Shown here piece by piece: positions 41,423-51,106 of a stretch of 64,000 bases of DNA; within the stretch, counting starts at the first letter, position 1; the number at the start of each line of letters is the position of its first letter. The translations under genes were made by a program, and so were the position numbers. The notes beneath the pieces were generated by a model, which saw only the letters and a program-made list of their open reading frames with translations, was not told the DNA's origin and searched no databases. Location of the stretch: contig NZ_FUZT01000005.1 in the NCBI RefSeq assembly GCF_900167445.1, positions 1 through 64,000 on the forward strand, written 5' to 3'. This DNA comes from Maledivibacter halophilus (GTDB lineage Bacteria; Bacillota; Clostridia; Peptostreptococcales; Caminicellaceae).

Positions 41423-41904
41423 CCTAACATCTTCTAACAACATGTTCACAGAACGACGTGGTAGGGGCTCCAATAGGGCGAGTCAGAAGGAGTCAACTTA
41501 AAAGAAAGCCACGCTTAGCAACCAAGTCGATGACTGCATTATGCAACCCATAACTATAAGTAGTCACCTGTAAGCTTCAACGGCATCGTGAACACAAACC
41601 CTTATATGAAATATACACTGCAATAAAGGAAGAATGATTAGAAAAAGGAAAATCCAGCCAAAGTACTATTTCCCACCTACAGCTAAAAATTTAACAGCCT
41701 AATAAAATATTATTAGCTAATATCAATAAATGGCTTAATTATACATCTGTTAGTAAAAATTTTGATATTGAATTAGCTAATGTATAAATTATTCTAGGTA
41801 AAACGTTGTGGCTGAGTGATAAACTGAAGATAATAAATAATATGTCAAGTTACAGTTCTAACTGTCATACATTCTTTATAATTACAACTACCGAGGTGAA
41901 TATT
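41422..41904. other. Gene-free stretch with an attC-like half-site
   Basis: Begins ACCTAAC (41422-41428), which fits the integron R-box consensus RYYYAAC, followed by ATCTT and CTAACAACAT. That box pair mirrors the reverse complement of 49290-49312. No matching right half found. The rest to the mrr start has no clear gene; the region 41460-41600 looks structured and non-coding. Confidence 0.35.
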
Positions 41905-42816
41905 ATGTCAATCCCAGATTACAAAACACTTATGCTTCCTTTATTGAAATTTGCAAATGATAAAAAAGAACATTCTTTAAGGGACGCTATCAATTATCTT
42001 GCAGATAAATTTGAATTAACAGAAGATGAGAAAAATAAGTTGCTTCCAAGTGGTAAACAAGCTATTTTCAATAATAGGGTTGGATGGGCTCGTACATATC
42101 TTAAAAAAGCTGGGCTAATAGAATATATTAAAAGGGGAATATTTAAAATTACAGACCGTGGCTTAGAAGTTCTTTCCGAAAACCCTAAGAAGCTTACTAA
42201 TGCATATTTAAAAAAATTCCCTGAATTCAAAAACTTCAAAGAAAAATCTAGTAGCAAAAAAGATGATGTGCAAATTTCCAGTGATACTAATATTGAAGAA
42301 ACACCTGAAGAAAGATTAGAAAATGCTTATCATATAATCAGAGATGAATTATCTCAAAGCTTAATTAGTCAGGTAATGGATTGTTCCCCTTCTTTTTTTG
42401 AAAAACTAGTTGTAGACCTTTTATTAAAAATGGGATATGGTGGCTCTCGTCAAGACGCTGGTAAAGCTATAGGACAAACCAATGATGGTGGAATTGATGG
42501 AATAATCAAAGAAGATCGTTTAGGTTTAGATATTATCTACATTCAAGCCAAAAGATGGAGTAATTCAGTAGGCCGCCCTGAGATTCAAAAGTTTGTTGGG
42601 GCTTTGGCAGGACAGAAAGCAAAGAAAGGTGTATTTATTACTACTTCTGGATTTACAAAGGGTGCTAAAGATTATGTATCCACTATCGCCAATAAAATAA
42701 TATTGATTAATGGTAAACAATTAGCTCAATTCATGATTGATTTTAACATTGGGGTTTCTATTGAAAATACTTATGAGATAAAGAAAATTGATACTGATTA
42801 TTTTGTCGATGAGTGA
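41905..42816 (+). CDS. mrr: Mrr-type restriction endonuclease
   Basis: 303 residues from ATG at 41905 with GAGGTG upstream. The N-terminal Mrr_N winged-helix domain is seen in the first 100 residues (PLLKFANDKKEHSLRDAINY; NNRVGWARTYLKKAGLIEYI). The C-terminal PD-(D/E)xK nuclease has the Mrr_cat signature: FFEKLVVDLLLKMGYGG, DGGIDGIIKEDRLGLDIIYI, then QAKRW with catalytic Asp, Gln and Lys. Mrr enzymes are stand-alone type IV restriction systems cutting methylated DNA. No partner methylase is nearby. Confidence 0.92.
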   Translation: MSIPDYKTLMLPLLKFANDKKEHSLRDAINYLADKFELTEDEKNKLLPSGKQAIFNNRVGWARTYLKKAGLIEYIKRGIFKITDRGLEVLSENPKKLTNAYLKKFPEFKNFKEKSSSKKDDVQISSDTNIEETPEERLENAYHIIRDELSQSLISQVMDCSPSFFEKLVVDLLLKMGYGGSRQDAGKAIGQTNDGGIDGIIKEDRLGLDIIYIQAKRWSNSVGRPEIQKFVGALAGQKAKKGVFITTSGFTKGAKDYVSTIANKIILINGKQLAQFMIDFNIGVSIENTYEIKKIDTDYFVDE

Positions 42817-42852
42817 TTTATGTTTTTATATTTTTGTCATTATTTATTTTCC

Positions 42853-43092
42853 TTAAAGGTAACGGGTACCGCCCGATTCTTTAATTACAGATTCAAGGGT
42901 AATTCCAGCAATTTCCTGGGGAATATGTAATCTAGCTTTACCTATATCAAGTTTAATTGCGGCCTTATCAATATTACTATCTGCTATATAATTTTTAACA
43001 TCCTTAATATCAATAGAATGGAATCTTGTTTCATTTGTAGATGAGTATTTTCTTTTGTAATAATAGAATTGGCCTTTACTTATTTTGTTCAT
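42853..43092 (-). CDS. Short protein ending in a GGTACC repeat, possible IS66 OrfA-like remnant
   Basis: 79 residues. The segments GQFYYYKRKYSS and IKLDIGKARLHIPQEIAGIT, then LESVIKE resemble the IS66 accessory TnpA C-terminal half. The last residues and the stop codon (GGTRYL) are supplied by the GGTACC repeat at 42855-42881, so the true C-terminus may be lost. Probably a remnant. Confidence 0.4.
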   Translation of the reverse strand: MNKISKGQFYYYKRKYSSTNETRFHSIDIKDVKNYIADSNIDKAAIKLDIGKARLHIPQEIAGITLESVIKESGGTRYL

Positions 43093-43200
43093 TTATGCCT
43101 TCTAACTACTTTTTATAGTTAGGATTATATCATCCTATATTGGCCTAGACTAGGTGTCAATTTTTTTACGGATAGGTAATTTTTAGAGTAAAGTATATTA

Positions 43201-43746
43201 TTAAAAACCAATATTATATAATTTATCAATTTTTATATCTTCTTCATCCTCAAACATAAATACATAGCAGCCTTCTCCTATTTCCTCTAAAGAATACTTT
43301 TCTGCTTGATCTATGTCTAATTCACAATTGCTAACACCAAAATAGATGCCTTTAGATTCAATAATCCCATAAGGACTAGTAAGCTTCCATCCTTTCACAA
43401 CTATCCCAGACGATAACAGATCATCCTTTAGTGTATATTTAGTTCCATCAAATTTATATGTGGATTTTTGAGGTTCCCTTAGATCATATACTAATTTTGT
43501 GGATATAAATGGTACTCTAGAAAAACCAAACAAGCCTATATTAGCATCCTTTATCTCAACAAAATTTACAGTTTCTTTTTCTAAATAAACCATATAATTA
43601 TTGCCTTCAAAGGATTTAAATATTATGCTATTATTCCCGATAACCCTATCTATAATCAAGTTATAAGATAAACTGATTATGATAGATAGTATCACATATA
43701 GTGTTACCAAATATTTTACTATTTTTTTTACATAGGATTTATCCAT
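43201..43746 (-). CDS. Membrane-anchored hypothetical protein (181 aa)
   Basis: ATG at 43746 with AAGGGGGAAAG upstream. One N-terminal transmembrane helix (YLVTLYVILSIIISLSYNLI), then an extracytoplasmic beta-rich domain (VYLEKETVNFVEIKDANIGL; KYTLKDDLLSSGIVVKGWKL). No family recognised. Lies in a string of minus-strand orphan genes. Confidence 0.6.
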   Translation of the reverse strand: MDKSYVKKIVKYLVTLYVILSIIISLSYNLIIDRVIGNNSIIFKSFEGNNYMVYLEKETVNFVEIKDANIGLFGFSRVPFISTKLVYDLREPQKSTYKFDGTKYTLKDDLLSSGIVVKGWKLTSPYGIIESKGIYFGVSNCELDIDQAEKYSLEEIGEGCYVFMFEDEEDIKIDKLYNIGF

Positions 43747-43908
43747 TTTAAAATAGCTTTCCCCCTTATGTTTATTATGAAAATAATATAACAAAAACTG
43801 CTATAAGCTCTTTTGTTTCTTCAAGATTTAGTAATTCAAGTCCGCCGTTAATTAGAAACTTTATATTTTTCAAGCTGCATTTTCTTTAAAGACTCAAATT
43901 AATCAGAA

Positions 43909-44403
43909 TCATATTAATTTAGCCATATAATACTCATCAACATATTTTCCATCCACTATCAATGATTTTGCTTTTACCCCTTCTATTTCATAACCCATTT
44001 TTTTATACAGATTTACTCCACCTTTATTATGTTTCATAACTGTCAGCTCTAGTCTAGTGATTGAATTGTCTTTTGCCCATCTTTCAACTTCTTGAAATAA
44101 GCGACTTCCTATTTTTTTACCTCTATACTCTTTTAGAATTCCAATTACAATGTATGCACTATGTTTTATGCGATTTGCAAAGCCCCTGTCTGCAGATAAA
44201 AATCCAACCAATTTATCATCCATTTCAGATATCAATATTAAAGAATTGCTCTCAAGGATATCTTTTATTTGTGTTCTCATCTCATCTTCAGTTGTTTTGC
44301 GCTCATTTTCTTCGTACAACATATTTTTTGTCTCTCTGTCTAACTGTTTTAGCATATCTAAAAACTCTTTTGCATCATCTATGTTAATCTTCCTTATAAT
44401 CAC
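43909..44403 (-). CDS. GNAT family N-acetyltransferase
   Basis: 164 residues, complete. Motif A ILKEYRGKKIGSRLFQEVE (Q/R-x-x-G-x-G/A acetyl-CoA loop) and motif B LELTVMKHNKGGVNLYKKMG are clear. The substrate cannot be told. AGGAGG lies before ATG at 44403. Confidence 0.9.
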   Translation of the reverse strand: MIIRKINIDDAKEFLDMLKQLDRETKNMLYEENERKTTEDEMRTQIKDILESNSLILISEMDDKLVGFLSADRGFANRIKHSAYIVIGILKEYRGKKIGSRLFQEVERWAKDNSITRLELTVMKHNKGGVNLYKKMGYEIEGVKAKSLIVDGKYVDEYYMAKLI

Positions 44404-44515
44404 TAGTTTACCTCCTCAGCCATTGCCATTATCTAATTCTTTTCAGTACTACTTTAAGTTTTTTTCAGTAATTTCTTTCCCCTAATACATTGTTAAGCGT
44501 CATAATTAACTGGCA

Positions 44516-45391
44516 TCAGTCGACTTTCCTGACCATTTTGTATATATTGCCTATTGAATCCTCTAAGACAATCTCTATTGTTACTTTAGATTTATCAAAT
44601 TTTTCAATATTACTGAAATCCACTTCTTCAATAATAAACCAATAATCTCCGTCTAAATGTTCTAGTTGGACTCTAGGTTCTTTTCTACCACTTACTTCAT
44701 TAGCTTTTAAAATATCAATGGCTTTCACTATATCATTATCATAATATACATTACATGCTGCACTTAAAAGTTTTGTATCAATACTAGACTTGAACTTTGC
44801 AATCTGCACGTCAAATTCAAGTTTGGATTTATTAACCCTATAAATATTAATACCTTTCATGAAAACTTGTTCTGACTTCGAGTACAAATCTAAATTGGGT
44901 AATTGCTCATAATCTATATTCTTATTATCCTCATAAGCAATCTTCAACTCATAATTACAAGAAAAAGGGACTATAAAATCAGCAAAATATTTCCCATTAT
45001 TATTTTTAACCTCAGTATAGTGCCAACTCTCATTAGAATAATCATAGTTTTCTGCTTTTGTAAAATCATAAGTTGTACGGTATAAAAGTTTTAAATCTGT
45101 ATAGGACCCCAACTTATTTGAGCTTAATTCAACCATAATCTTTGCAAAAATCTTATCATTTTTCACTTGCTTTTCAACCCTATATTCTGAATCTGATACA
45201 ATACTATTCATTTCTATTATTGTATTGAGTTGTTGTGATACCTTGTTAAAATCATTTTGTAATTCATTAACATCTTGTTGCAACCGTTGAAATTGATTGT
45301 TTAATGAAAAATTACGCATTAACAGGATAAAAATAGCTGCAATGACTACTCCTACTATAATATTATTTGAACTTTGCTTATTGCTTTTCAT
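44516..45391 (-). CDS. Membrane-anchored coiled-coil protein of unknown function
   Basis: 291 residues: N-terminal transmembrane helix (NIIVGVVIAAIFILLMRNFS), coiled coil (LQQDVNELQNDFNKVSQQLN), then about 220 residues of extracellular beta structure. Just past its stop, GTTAAGC (44492-44498) fits the attC R-prime consensus. No family recognised. Confidence 0.6.
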   Translation of the reverse strand: MKSNKQSSNNIIVGVVIAAIFILLMRNFSLNNQFQRLQQDVNELQNDFNKVSQQLNTIIEMNSIVSDSEYRVEKQVKNDKIFAKIMVELSSNKLGSYTDLKLLYRTTYDFTKAENYDYSNESWHYTEVKNNNGKYFADFIVPFSCNYELKIAYEDNKNIDYEQLPNLDLYSKSEQVFMKGINIYRVNKSKLEFDVQIAKFKSSIDTKLLSAACNVYYDNDIVKAIDILKANEVSGRKEPRVQLEHLDGDYWFIIEEVDFSNIEKFDKSKVTIEIVLEDSIGNIYKMVRKVD

Positions 45392-45429
45392 TTAATATCT
45401 CCTCTCATTACAATGTTAATTATGTCTCT

Positions 45430-45540
45430 TAACTTTTCGTGTTTGCAGCATATTTGAAAAAGATGTGGTGCAATGGCTTGACTATAAAAATTTTCCTCAG
45501 CACCCCTTTGCAAACATTTTGTTATATAATTGTGCTAGAC
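45430..45540. other. Possible attC-like site
   Basis: TCTTAAC near 45426 and GCTAGAC near 45532 bracket an imperfect inverted repeat (GTTTGCA / TGCAAAC). The right box touches the stop of the next minus-strand gene, as at 53070 and 54340. Degenerate against the integron consensus. Confidence 0.25.
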
Positions 45541-46071
45541 CTAATTGAATCTAGCTGTCCCTCTTTTAATCATCTTCTTTTGCAAATGATAATTCGCTAA
45601 TTCAACAGCTTCTGCTCTATTTTGGGCAGGAGCCGTAACCATCAAACCATTCTCTGGATTCCAGCCGTAACTATTAAGTCCTTTTTTCTCATATAAAGTA
45701 ATTGTAAAACTTTCATAAGCTTTATCAAAATATATATAACCTAAACTAAATGATGCTCCTGAGTCCTTCAAGCCATTAATAGAAGCACTATTAAATTCAT
45801 CAAATTTTAATTCAAAAACATTATATTTTACTCCATCAATTGTAATTGTACCACTAAAGCTATTCCCACCAAATATAGGCTTAATCAAAACCCCTTCAAA
45901 AACCACTCTAGTTTCTTTGATTATTTTATCACTATTCAGTCTGTACTTCACTCCATCAAATGAATGATTAAATTCTTTAGGTACCCAAGTTAAAAAATAT
46001 GCTAATATTAAAAAATATATAATAATAATATTTCGATATTTATTTATATATTTCAATACTCTTAAAACCAT
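45541..46071 (-). CDS. Membrane-anchored hypothetical protein (176 aa)
   Basis: N-terminal transmembrane helix (NIIIIYFLILAYFLTWVP), then a beta-rich exported domain (SFSGTITIDGVKYNVFELKF; SLGYIYFDKAYESFTITLYE) and a helical tail (PAQNRAEAVELANYHLQKKM). The GTIxxDGxxY pattern also occurs in other small clostridial exported proteins. No family recognised. Confidence 0.6.
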   Translation of the reverse strand: MVLRVLKYINKYRNIIIIYFLILAYFLTWVPKEFNHSFDGVKYRLNSDKIIKETRVVFEGVLIKPIFGGNSFSGTITIDGVKYNVFELKFDEFNSASINGLKDSGASFSLGYIYFDKAYESFTITLYEKKGLNSYGWNPENGLMVTAPAQNRAEAVELANYHLQKKMIKRGTARFN

Positions 46072-46340
46072 ACTAGATATCCTTTTTAAACTTATTTTTT
46101 AAAGAAAGTTATCATTGCTTTTAGTACATAATATAAGTATATCCCATAACTTAGGGGTTACCAGCCACACCTATGTCGCTAATACTCTCCTATATATGAA
46201 ATATTCTTTACTTATTATATCATATTAAGGTAGTATTTTACTTAGTGATGGCTTTCTTCTTCAACTAAAGATAAAACAAAAACAGGAACAAATTTACCAT
46301 CTTTACGTCTTATTTAATATAAAACGAAGGAGTGATAAAT

Positions 46341-47552
46341 TTGAAGAAATATTTATTTGTATTTATTAGCATATGTATTGTAGTTGTAATTCTTGTAAGC
46401 TGTTCTAAAAAAGATAGTTATGAGTTTAATATTGATACTATTGACTCTAAAGTAACAGATGGCAATTTAGATTTCGCCTTTAATCTATTTAAAGAACTTT
46501 ATAAAGAACAGGAGCAAAAAGAAAATATTGTTATTTCACCTATGAGCATTTCAACAGCTTTATCTATGACTTATAATGGAGCAAAAGGAACAACGAGGGA
46601 AGGAATGGATAAGACTTTATCCTACAATGGCATAAAAAAAGATGCCTTAAATGAGTCTTATAAAAATCTGCTTAATTATTTTCAAAGTACTGAAGGTGTA
46701 GAATTAAATATTGCAAATTCTATTTGGATTCGAGAGGGTGTAACAGTTAAAGATGATTTTATAACAACCAATAGGGATAACTATTTTGCAAAGATCGAAA
46801 ATTTAGATTTTAGTCAAGAGGATGCTACAAATATAATTAACAATTGGATATCTCAATCAACAAAAGGTAAAATTAATAAAATGTTAGAATCACCTATTTC
46901 TAATAATGTTATGATGTATTTAATTAATGCTGTTTATTTTAAAGGGCAGTGGTATGATAAATTCGATAAAAATAGAACATATGAAGATGTTTTTTACAAT
47001 AATTCCAATAACACATCAAAGGTATTGATGATGTCAAAGACCAGTGATATTCAATATGCCTCAACTGGAAATTATAAAGCTATAAAATTACCCTATAAAG
47101 ATACAAGCAAATCCATGTATTTATTATTACCAAATGAAAATGTAACTATGGATGAATTTATAAATAACCTCAATAAAGATACATGGCACGAAATGAAGGA
47201 AAGTTTACAAGAAACTAAGGATGTATACGTGAAAATTCCACGATTTAAAGTGGAATATGGTATAAAAGATTTAAAGAATGTTTTACGTCAATTAGGTATG
47301 GAGGAAGCTTTTTCTGAATCCGCTGATTTTTCCGGTATTAAAGAAGGCATATTTATTAACAAGGTTTTACATAAGGCAGTGATAGAAGTCAATGAAGAAG
47401 GTAGCGAAGCTTCAGGTGTTACAGTAGTTGAAATGACAGAAAGTGCACAAATAGAGCCAGATGAATTTATAGCTAATCGCCCATTTATCTATGCTATTGA
47501 AGATGATAAGACATATACCCTATTATTTATGGGGGTAATGTCTCATATGTAA
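46341..47552 (+). CDS. Serpin lipoprotein (protease inhibitor)
   Basis: 403 residues from TTG at 46341, with AAGGAGTG upstream. Lipoprotein signal (FISICIVVVILVSC, lipobox LVSC). The body is a complete serpin: NIVISPMSISTALSMTYNGA, NAVYFKGQWYDKFD, VYVKIPRFKVEYG, and the hinge and signature region EVNEEGSEASGVTVVEM, then FIANRPFIYAIE. The reactive loop follows the hinge around TESAQIEP. It should inhibit extracellular serine or cysteine proteases as a surface-anchored suicide inhibitor. A truncated near-identical copy lies at 57577-58026. Confidence 0.93.
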   Translation: MKKYLFVFISICIVVVILVSCSKKDSYEFNIDTIDSKVTDGNLDFAFNLFKELYKEQEQKENIVISPMSISTALSMTYNGAKGTTREGMDKTLSYNGIKKDALNESYKNLLNYFQSTEGVELNIANSIWIREGVTVKDDFITTNRDNYFAKIENLDFSQEDATNIINNWISQSTKGKINKMLESPISNNVMMYLINAVYFKGQWYDKFDKNRTYEDVFYNNSNNTSKVLMMSKTSDIQYASTGNYKAIKLPYKDTSKSMYLLLPNENVTMDEFINNLNKDTWHEMKESLQETKDVYVKIPRFKVEYGIKDLKNVLRQLGMEEAFSESADFSGIKEGIFINKVLHKAVIEVNEEGSEASGVTVVEMTESAQIEPDEFIANRPFIYAIEDDKTYTLLFMGVMSHM

Positions 47553-47558
47553 GGGGAA

Positions 47559-47662
47559 AAAAACTGTCTGATTTATATTAGTTTTAAATTAGACAGTTTT
47601 TTGTAGTTTTACTTGTATATTCTTAATATACTTTATATATTTTCTTTTATTCAATAGATTTG
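47559..47662 (+). repeat. Repeated terminator element, copy 2
   Basis: Same hairpin and tail as 41106-41208, placed directly after the serpin stop where it acts as its terminator. The second serpin copy lacks it. Confidence 0.8.
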
Positions 47663-47866
47663 TTTGGTTATTGTTCTATAAAATTATTTTATTATATAAA
47701 CAGTTCGCTATTATTTTAATATTCGACCTGTTTTGCTTGGTTTCGACAGTGGGGCTGTATTATACTAGTCTTGTTTAGGGAAAAATTTATTTTTTATACA
47801 AATGTAATAAATACCTTGGTTAGCTGAAATTCAAAAAATAATATAAATCTATTAGGAGATGAATTA

Positions 47867-48682
47867 ATGAGTGGAAAAAATGTAGATTACAAAAAATTTT
47901 TAAATATATTTTATCAGTTGTTTTCAGTAGATTATAGTGATAATTTTAAACAATCCGGAAAATTTTTAATACAGATTTGTATCATTTATTACTTGTTTAG
48001 ATTACCTTTTATAACAGTTCAAGAGGTCAGCGTTTTGGGAATAGTATTAAATCTAAATAATGAAATAATTCTTGATATAATCTTCTTAGTGCTGGTAGCA
48101 ATATTAACGTATTCACATTTTCTTAGATATAAGATTGAAAAAGAAATTATTCGTGCTCACAGACTCCCCATTGGTCTTGGAATAGATGAAATGATAAATA
48201 ATATACGCAAATTAACTGTACAGGAATTTTTAGAAACACAGGAAAAATTGTTAAAAGATGCAATGATTAATGAAGTTAGAGAAAAATTTTATAGAGAAAA
48301 AAATAAAATTGATGACTATTTTTTTGACGAGAATAATAGAATAAATCAAGAATATCTTAAATCTACGTCATTAGGTGAAAAATCAAGACTTTCAATTGAA
48401 CAAACAATGTTAGAAAATAAAAGAAGATTGAAATATGCTGAACTAACAGAAAAGTATAAAAAATTTGATGATTTAGAGAAAATAAATCAATTCAAAATTG
48501 AAAATATAATAATGAAGGAATACAAAAGTGAAAAAAAACTTAATTTTGAGAAAAATAGGATTAATATGTATCTTAAAATTGATAAAAAGAGAGATTGGCT
48601 AGATTTTCTTTTACCTATGTCAAATGGAGTAGTTACTATTTTGATTTCATTGTATTTAATAATAAAATCAATCTTTCAATGA
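47867..48682 (+). CDS. Membrane protein with long cytoplasmic helix
   Basis: 271 residues; TAGGAG before ATG. Two transmembrane helices near 35-75 (FLIQICIIYYLFRLPFI; ILDIIFLVLVAILTYSHFLR), a long charged helical region, and one C-terminal helix (VVTILISLYLIIKSIFQ). The stop codon touches a GGTACC repeat (48682-48708), so the C-terminus may have been trimmed. No family recognised. Confidence 0.6.
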   Translation: MSGKNVDYKKFLNIFYQLFSVDYSDNFKQSGKFLIQICIIYYLFRLPFITVQEVSVLGIVLNLNNEIILDIIFLVLVAILTYSHFLRYKIEKEIIRAHRLPIGLGIDEMINNIRKLTVQEFLETQEKLLKDAMINEVREKFYREKNKIDDYFFDENNRINQEYLKSTSLGEKSRLSIEQTMLENKRRLKYAELTEKYKKFDDLEKINQFKIENIIMKEYKSEKKLNFEKNRINMYLKIDKKRDWLDFLLPMSNGVVTILISLYLIIKSIFQ

Positions 48683-48708
48683 AAGGTACCGGGTATCACC
48701 CGATTCTT
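48682..48708 (+). repeat. GGTACC repeat, left border of intron fragment
   Basis: AAAGGTACCGGGTATCACCC followed by GATTCTT. One of about a dozen related copies. Together with 49073 it brackets a group II intron reverse transcriptase fragment. Confidence 0.8.
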
Positions 48709-48741
48709 CTTGTCCTTTATTCTTTTCACTAAAATGCCCAT

Positions 48742-49071
48742 CTAAATATCATGATTTACTGTATCGAAGAATTTTTCTAAGTCCATATCTACTACTATTT
48801 TGTATCCTTCTTCTATATATGCCTTTGATTGTTTAAGAGCCATATGTGCACTACGATTGGGTCTGAATCCATAGTTATATTTAGAGAACTCTTTATCAAA
48901 TACTTTATTTAATACCTGAGCGGTAGCTTGCTGAATTAATCGATCAATACCTGTAGGAATGCCTAATAGCCTTATTCCTCCATTTGGTTTAGGAATTTCC
49001 TTTCTCCGAACAGGAGAAGGTTTATAATTACCATTTAGGAGATTTTGTGCTAAAAAAGAGTAATGATTTTG
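48742..49071 (-). pseudogene. Group II intron reverse transcriptase/maturase fragment
   Basis: About 110 codons without a start: YKPSPVRRKEIPKPNGGIRL, LGIPTGIDRLIQQATAQVLN, NYGFRPNRSAHMAL, VVDMDLEKFFDTVNHDI, the RT0-RT2 blocks of LtrA-type intron proteins (the PxxGGxRxLGIP and GFRPxRS motifs). It ends at TAG before the catalytic YADD block. Both edges are at GGTACC repeats. Distinct from the DGR enzyme. Confidence 0.88.
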
Positions 49072-49072
49072 G

Positions 49073-49186
49073 AAAGGTAAGGCACCGCGTACCGCCCGAT
49101 TCTACGCGAATCTTGTCGTGTCGAAAATGAAATAGAAACACGGAAAACCATTTTTAGATTTTTCATTAAAGTCTGTGGATACGTTG
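49073..49186 (+). repeat. GGTACC repeat, divergent long copy
   Basis: AAAGGTAAGGCACCGCGTAC then GCCCGATTCT, followed by a diverged form of the shared tail (TTTTTAGATTTTTCATTAAA, then GTCTG). It leads straight into the attC-like hairpin. Confidence 0.65.
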
Positions 49187-49312
49187 TAACGTTCTCACAA
49201 CTAACAACGTCCCCATATCTAAGCTCTACAATATCACCATAGTAGAGTAGACCTTTTATTACTGTGCGTATTCTAATAATCATGGAGATGTTGTTAGTTA
49301 CAGTGTTAGGTG
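49186..49312 (+). other. attC-like imperfect hairpin
   Basis: Inner arms ACTAACAAC (49200-49208) and GTTGTTAGT (49290-49298) with CCCAT / ATGG nearby; outer boxes TAAC (49187) and GTGTTAGGTG (49303-49312). GTTAGGT fits the integron R-prime consensus GTTRRRY. The end adjoins the minus-strand orphan gene at 49368. Suggestive only. Confidence 0.4.
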
Positions 49313-49367
49313 TATTGGGCTGCTCACCCCAATCCAGACATTGACAAAACATTAATTTCTCAAGATA

Positions 49368-50270
49368 TTATTTATTAGAAATAACAACCTCATGAAAAAA
49401 CTTAATTCCACTGTTCTTCTTCTCAAGCTCTTTCCTTCTTTTAATAACATCATTGAGGATAGAAATGCTATCTATAGCTTTTTTATGTTCATCAATTCTC
49501 ATAACGCCAATACTAATTTCATTATGCGAAAACTTATTATAATACTTCTCAATTGTCTCGTTATAAACATTTTCACATTTCTCTAAATCTCTTCGCAATT
49601 TCTTTTTCATATCATCATGTATTTTAGTTATTGAACTTAAATAACTTCTTATATAAGGTCTAATATCAACAAAACCATCTTCAGTCTTTAATTCTGATAA
49701 AACCTTTTTCTTTAATGCATTATCATTTTTTAATTTATCTACTGCCATATAAATTGCTGCTGAATTCAAAAGTTCATTATCTTTTTTTAAATCTTTACTT
49801 CGCCTACTATAAAGCAACTTATGTATTGATAAATTATTATGTTGAATATGGTTTCTTAACCCTTCCATCATCCTATAAGCTAAGTTATTATCATATTCAT
49901 AATTACGACTTATTTGAAACTTTTGATACTTATCTGATTGTTTTCCATATAACTTACTTAGACTATTTGATGTGTGATCAAAGTACAGCCTACAGACAGA
50001 TAATAAATTAATAATTCTCCTATCCATTATTCGAATATCATTAGCCAAGTTATCCCACTCATAATTATCATAAATAACTGCCTTTAAAGCTATCGTTAAT
50101 AACTCACTTTCAAATTCTTCATAACTGGTCAATATAAAATCGAATTTCTCTTCAATATAAAGTACTTCAAATAGTTTCTCTTTCGATTTTATAATTTGCT
50201 CATATTCATCTTTATCAATATTGATAAAATCTTTGCCAGGACAATGTATTTTATCTATTCGATAGATCAT
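49368..50270 (-). CDS. Hypothetical protein with HEPN-type RNHxxH motif
   Basis: 300 residues from ATG at 50270 (AGAAGGA upstream). All-helical soluble protein. Near residue 140 lies MMEGLRNHIQHNNLSIH; R-N-x-x-x-H is the catalytic signature of HEPN RNases found in toxins and defence systems. The gene stands alone, bordered by attC-like sequences (GTGTTAGGTG at 49303; CACCTAACA at 50336). Likely a defence or toxin-type cassette gene; no antitoxin seen. Confidence 0.6.
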   Translation of the reverse strand: MIYRIDKIHCPGKDFINIDKDEYEQIIKSKEKLFEVLYIEEKFDFILTSYEEFESELLTIALKAVIYDNYEWDNLANDIRIMDRRIINLLSVCRLYFDHTSNSLSKLYGKQSDKYQKFQISRNYEYDNNLAYRMMEGLRNHIQHNNLSIHKLLYSRRSKDLKKDNELLNSAAIYMAVDKLKNDNALKKKVLSELKTEDGFVDIRPYIRSYLSSITKIHDDMKKKLRRDLEKCENVYNETIEKYYNKFSHNEISIGVMRIDEHKKAIDSISILNDVIKRRKELEKKNSGIKFFHEVVISNK

Positions 50271-50335
50271 ATTTTTCAATCCTTCTCTTTTAAGTTATTA
50301 GGAACAGGTAGTCGCTTCTGTTTTGCAGCCCATTT

Positions 50336-50380
50336 CACCTAACATCTTGGCTTGCCAACGTGCCTGAACTGGACCTGTGT
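50336..50380 (+). other. attC-like left half-site cut by a GGTACC repeat
   Basis: CACCTAACATCTT (50336-50348) matches the RYYYAAC box and its ATCTT spacer at 41422. The sequence then breaks into the repeat at 50382. Confidence 0.35.
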
Positions 50381-50381
50381 G

Positions 50382-50465
50382 AAAGGTAGCGGCTACCGCC
50401 CGATTCTTGTCGAAGAAACTGAAAATCCTTTTTTAGATTTTCCATTAAAGTCTTTTTTAGCGAAA
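50382..50465 (+). repeat. GGTACC repeat, long form
   Basis: AAAGGTAGCGGCTACCGCCC, GATTCTTGTCGAAGAAACTG, then a GAAAATC / GATTTTCC hairpin and CATTAAAGTCT. Same composite as 52642-52745 and 56274-56352. Confidence 0.85.
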
Positions 50466-50578
50466 ATATAAAGAATATAACCTAAGCTTTATCCAAATTT
50501 CTATTTTAGCTTATGTAAATTTTCACTTATTTTCATGTTTTGAACTAATAGCTTTATCGATATCATGAATATTTGATC

Positions 50579-50998
50579 TTACCTTTCATCAGCACGTTTC
50601 CTAAAAGAACGTACTAATAGAATACCTCCTAATATACTTAGTGCAGTGCGAATATACGCAGAAAGATAAAAGGCTGCTTTAAGTTCAAATATATTTAGCA
50701 TAATTTGCCATGGGATCATGGGAAATATTATAAGAATTACAGAAGCAATTAAATAGCTCCATCTGAAGCAAAAACCTTTAGTAATAATCCTAATAATTTC
50801 TCTCCATTCAATTAATACACCAAATAATGTAAATAGAAAAGCTATTATTAATTTATACTTATCGTAATCACTTATTTCAATCCTATTTGATGCAATCTCT
50901 ATTTTTACAATAAAATTCCCTATTAGTTTCAGTAACAGTATACCAATACATATTACAATTAAAATTTTTACAATATCGTTTTTATTCTTTATATACAA
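50579..50998 (-). CDS. Small multi-pass membrane protein (139 aa)
   Basis: TTG start with AAAGGAGTG. Four hydrophobic segments (IVKILIVICIGILLLKLIG; YKLIIAFLFTLFGVLI; YLIASVILIIFPMI; YIRTALSILGGILLV). No family recognised. Confidence 0.6.
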   Translation of the reverse strand: MYIKNKNDIVKILIVICIGILLLKLIGNFIVKIEIASNRIEISDYDKYKLIIAFLFTLFGVLIEWREIIRIITKGFCFRWSYLIASVILIIFPMIPWQIMLNIFELKAAFYLSAYIRTALSILGGILLVRSFRKRADER

Positions 50999-51106
50999 TT
51001 CACTCCTTTCATTCTTTTATTCACTAAAAATCTTATATTTATTTGCATAAGATTATTGTTATATTATAACATATTAAAATATTATTTCCATTTCATTTAT
51101 TTGCTT

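Noticed and set aside
48742..49071. A second DGR reverse transcriptase
   Set aside because: Motifs are of the group II intron type (PxxGGxRxLGIP, GFRPxRS), and there is no template or variable repeat nearby.
49050..49352. A 100-codon minus-strand open frame
   Set aside because: It runs through the GGTACC repeat and the attC-like hairpin, has no ribosome site, and its sequence looks non-natural.
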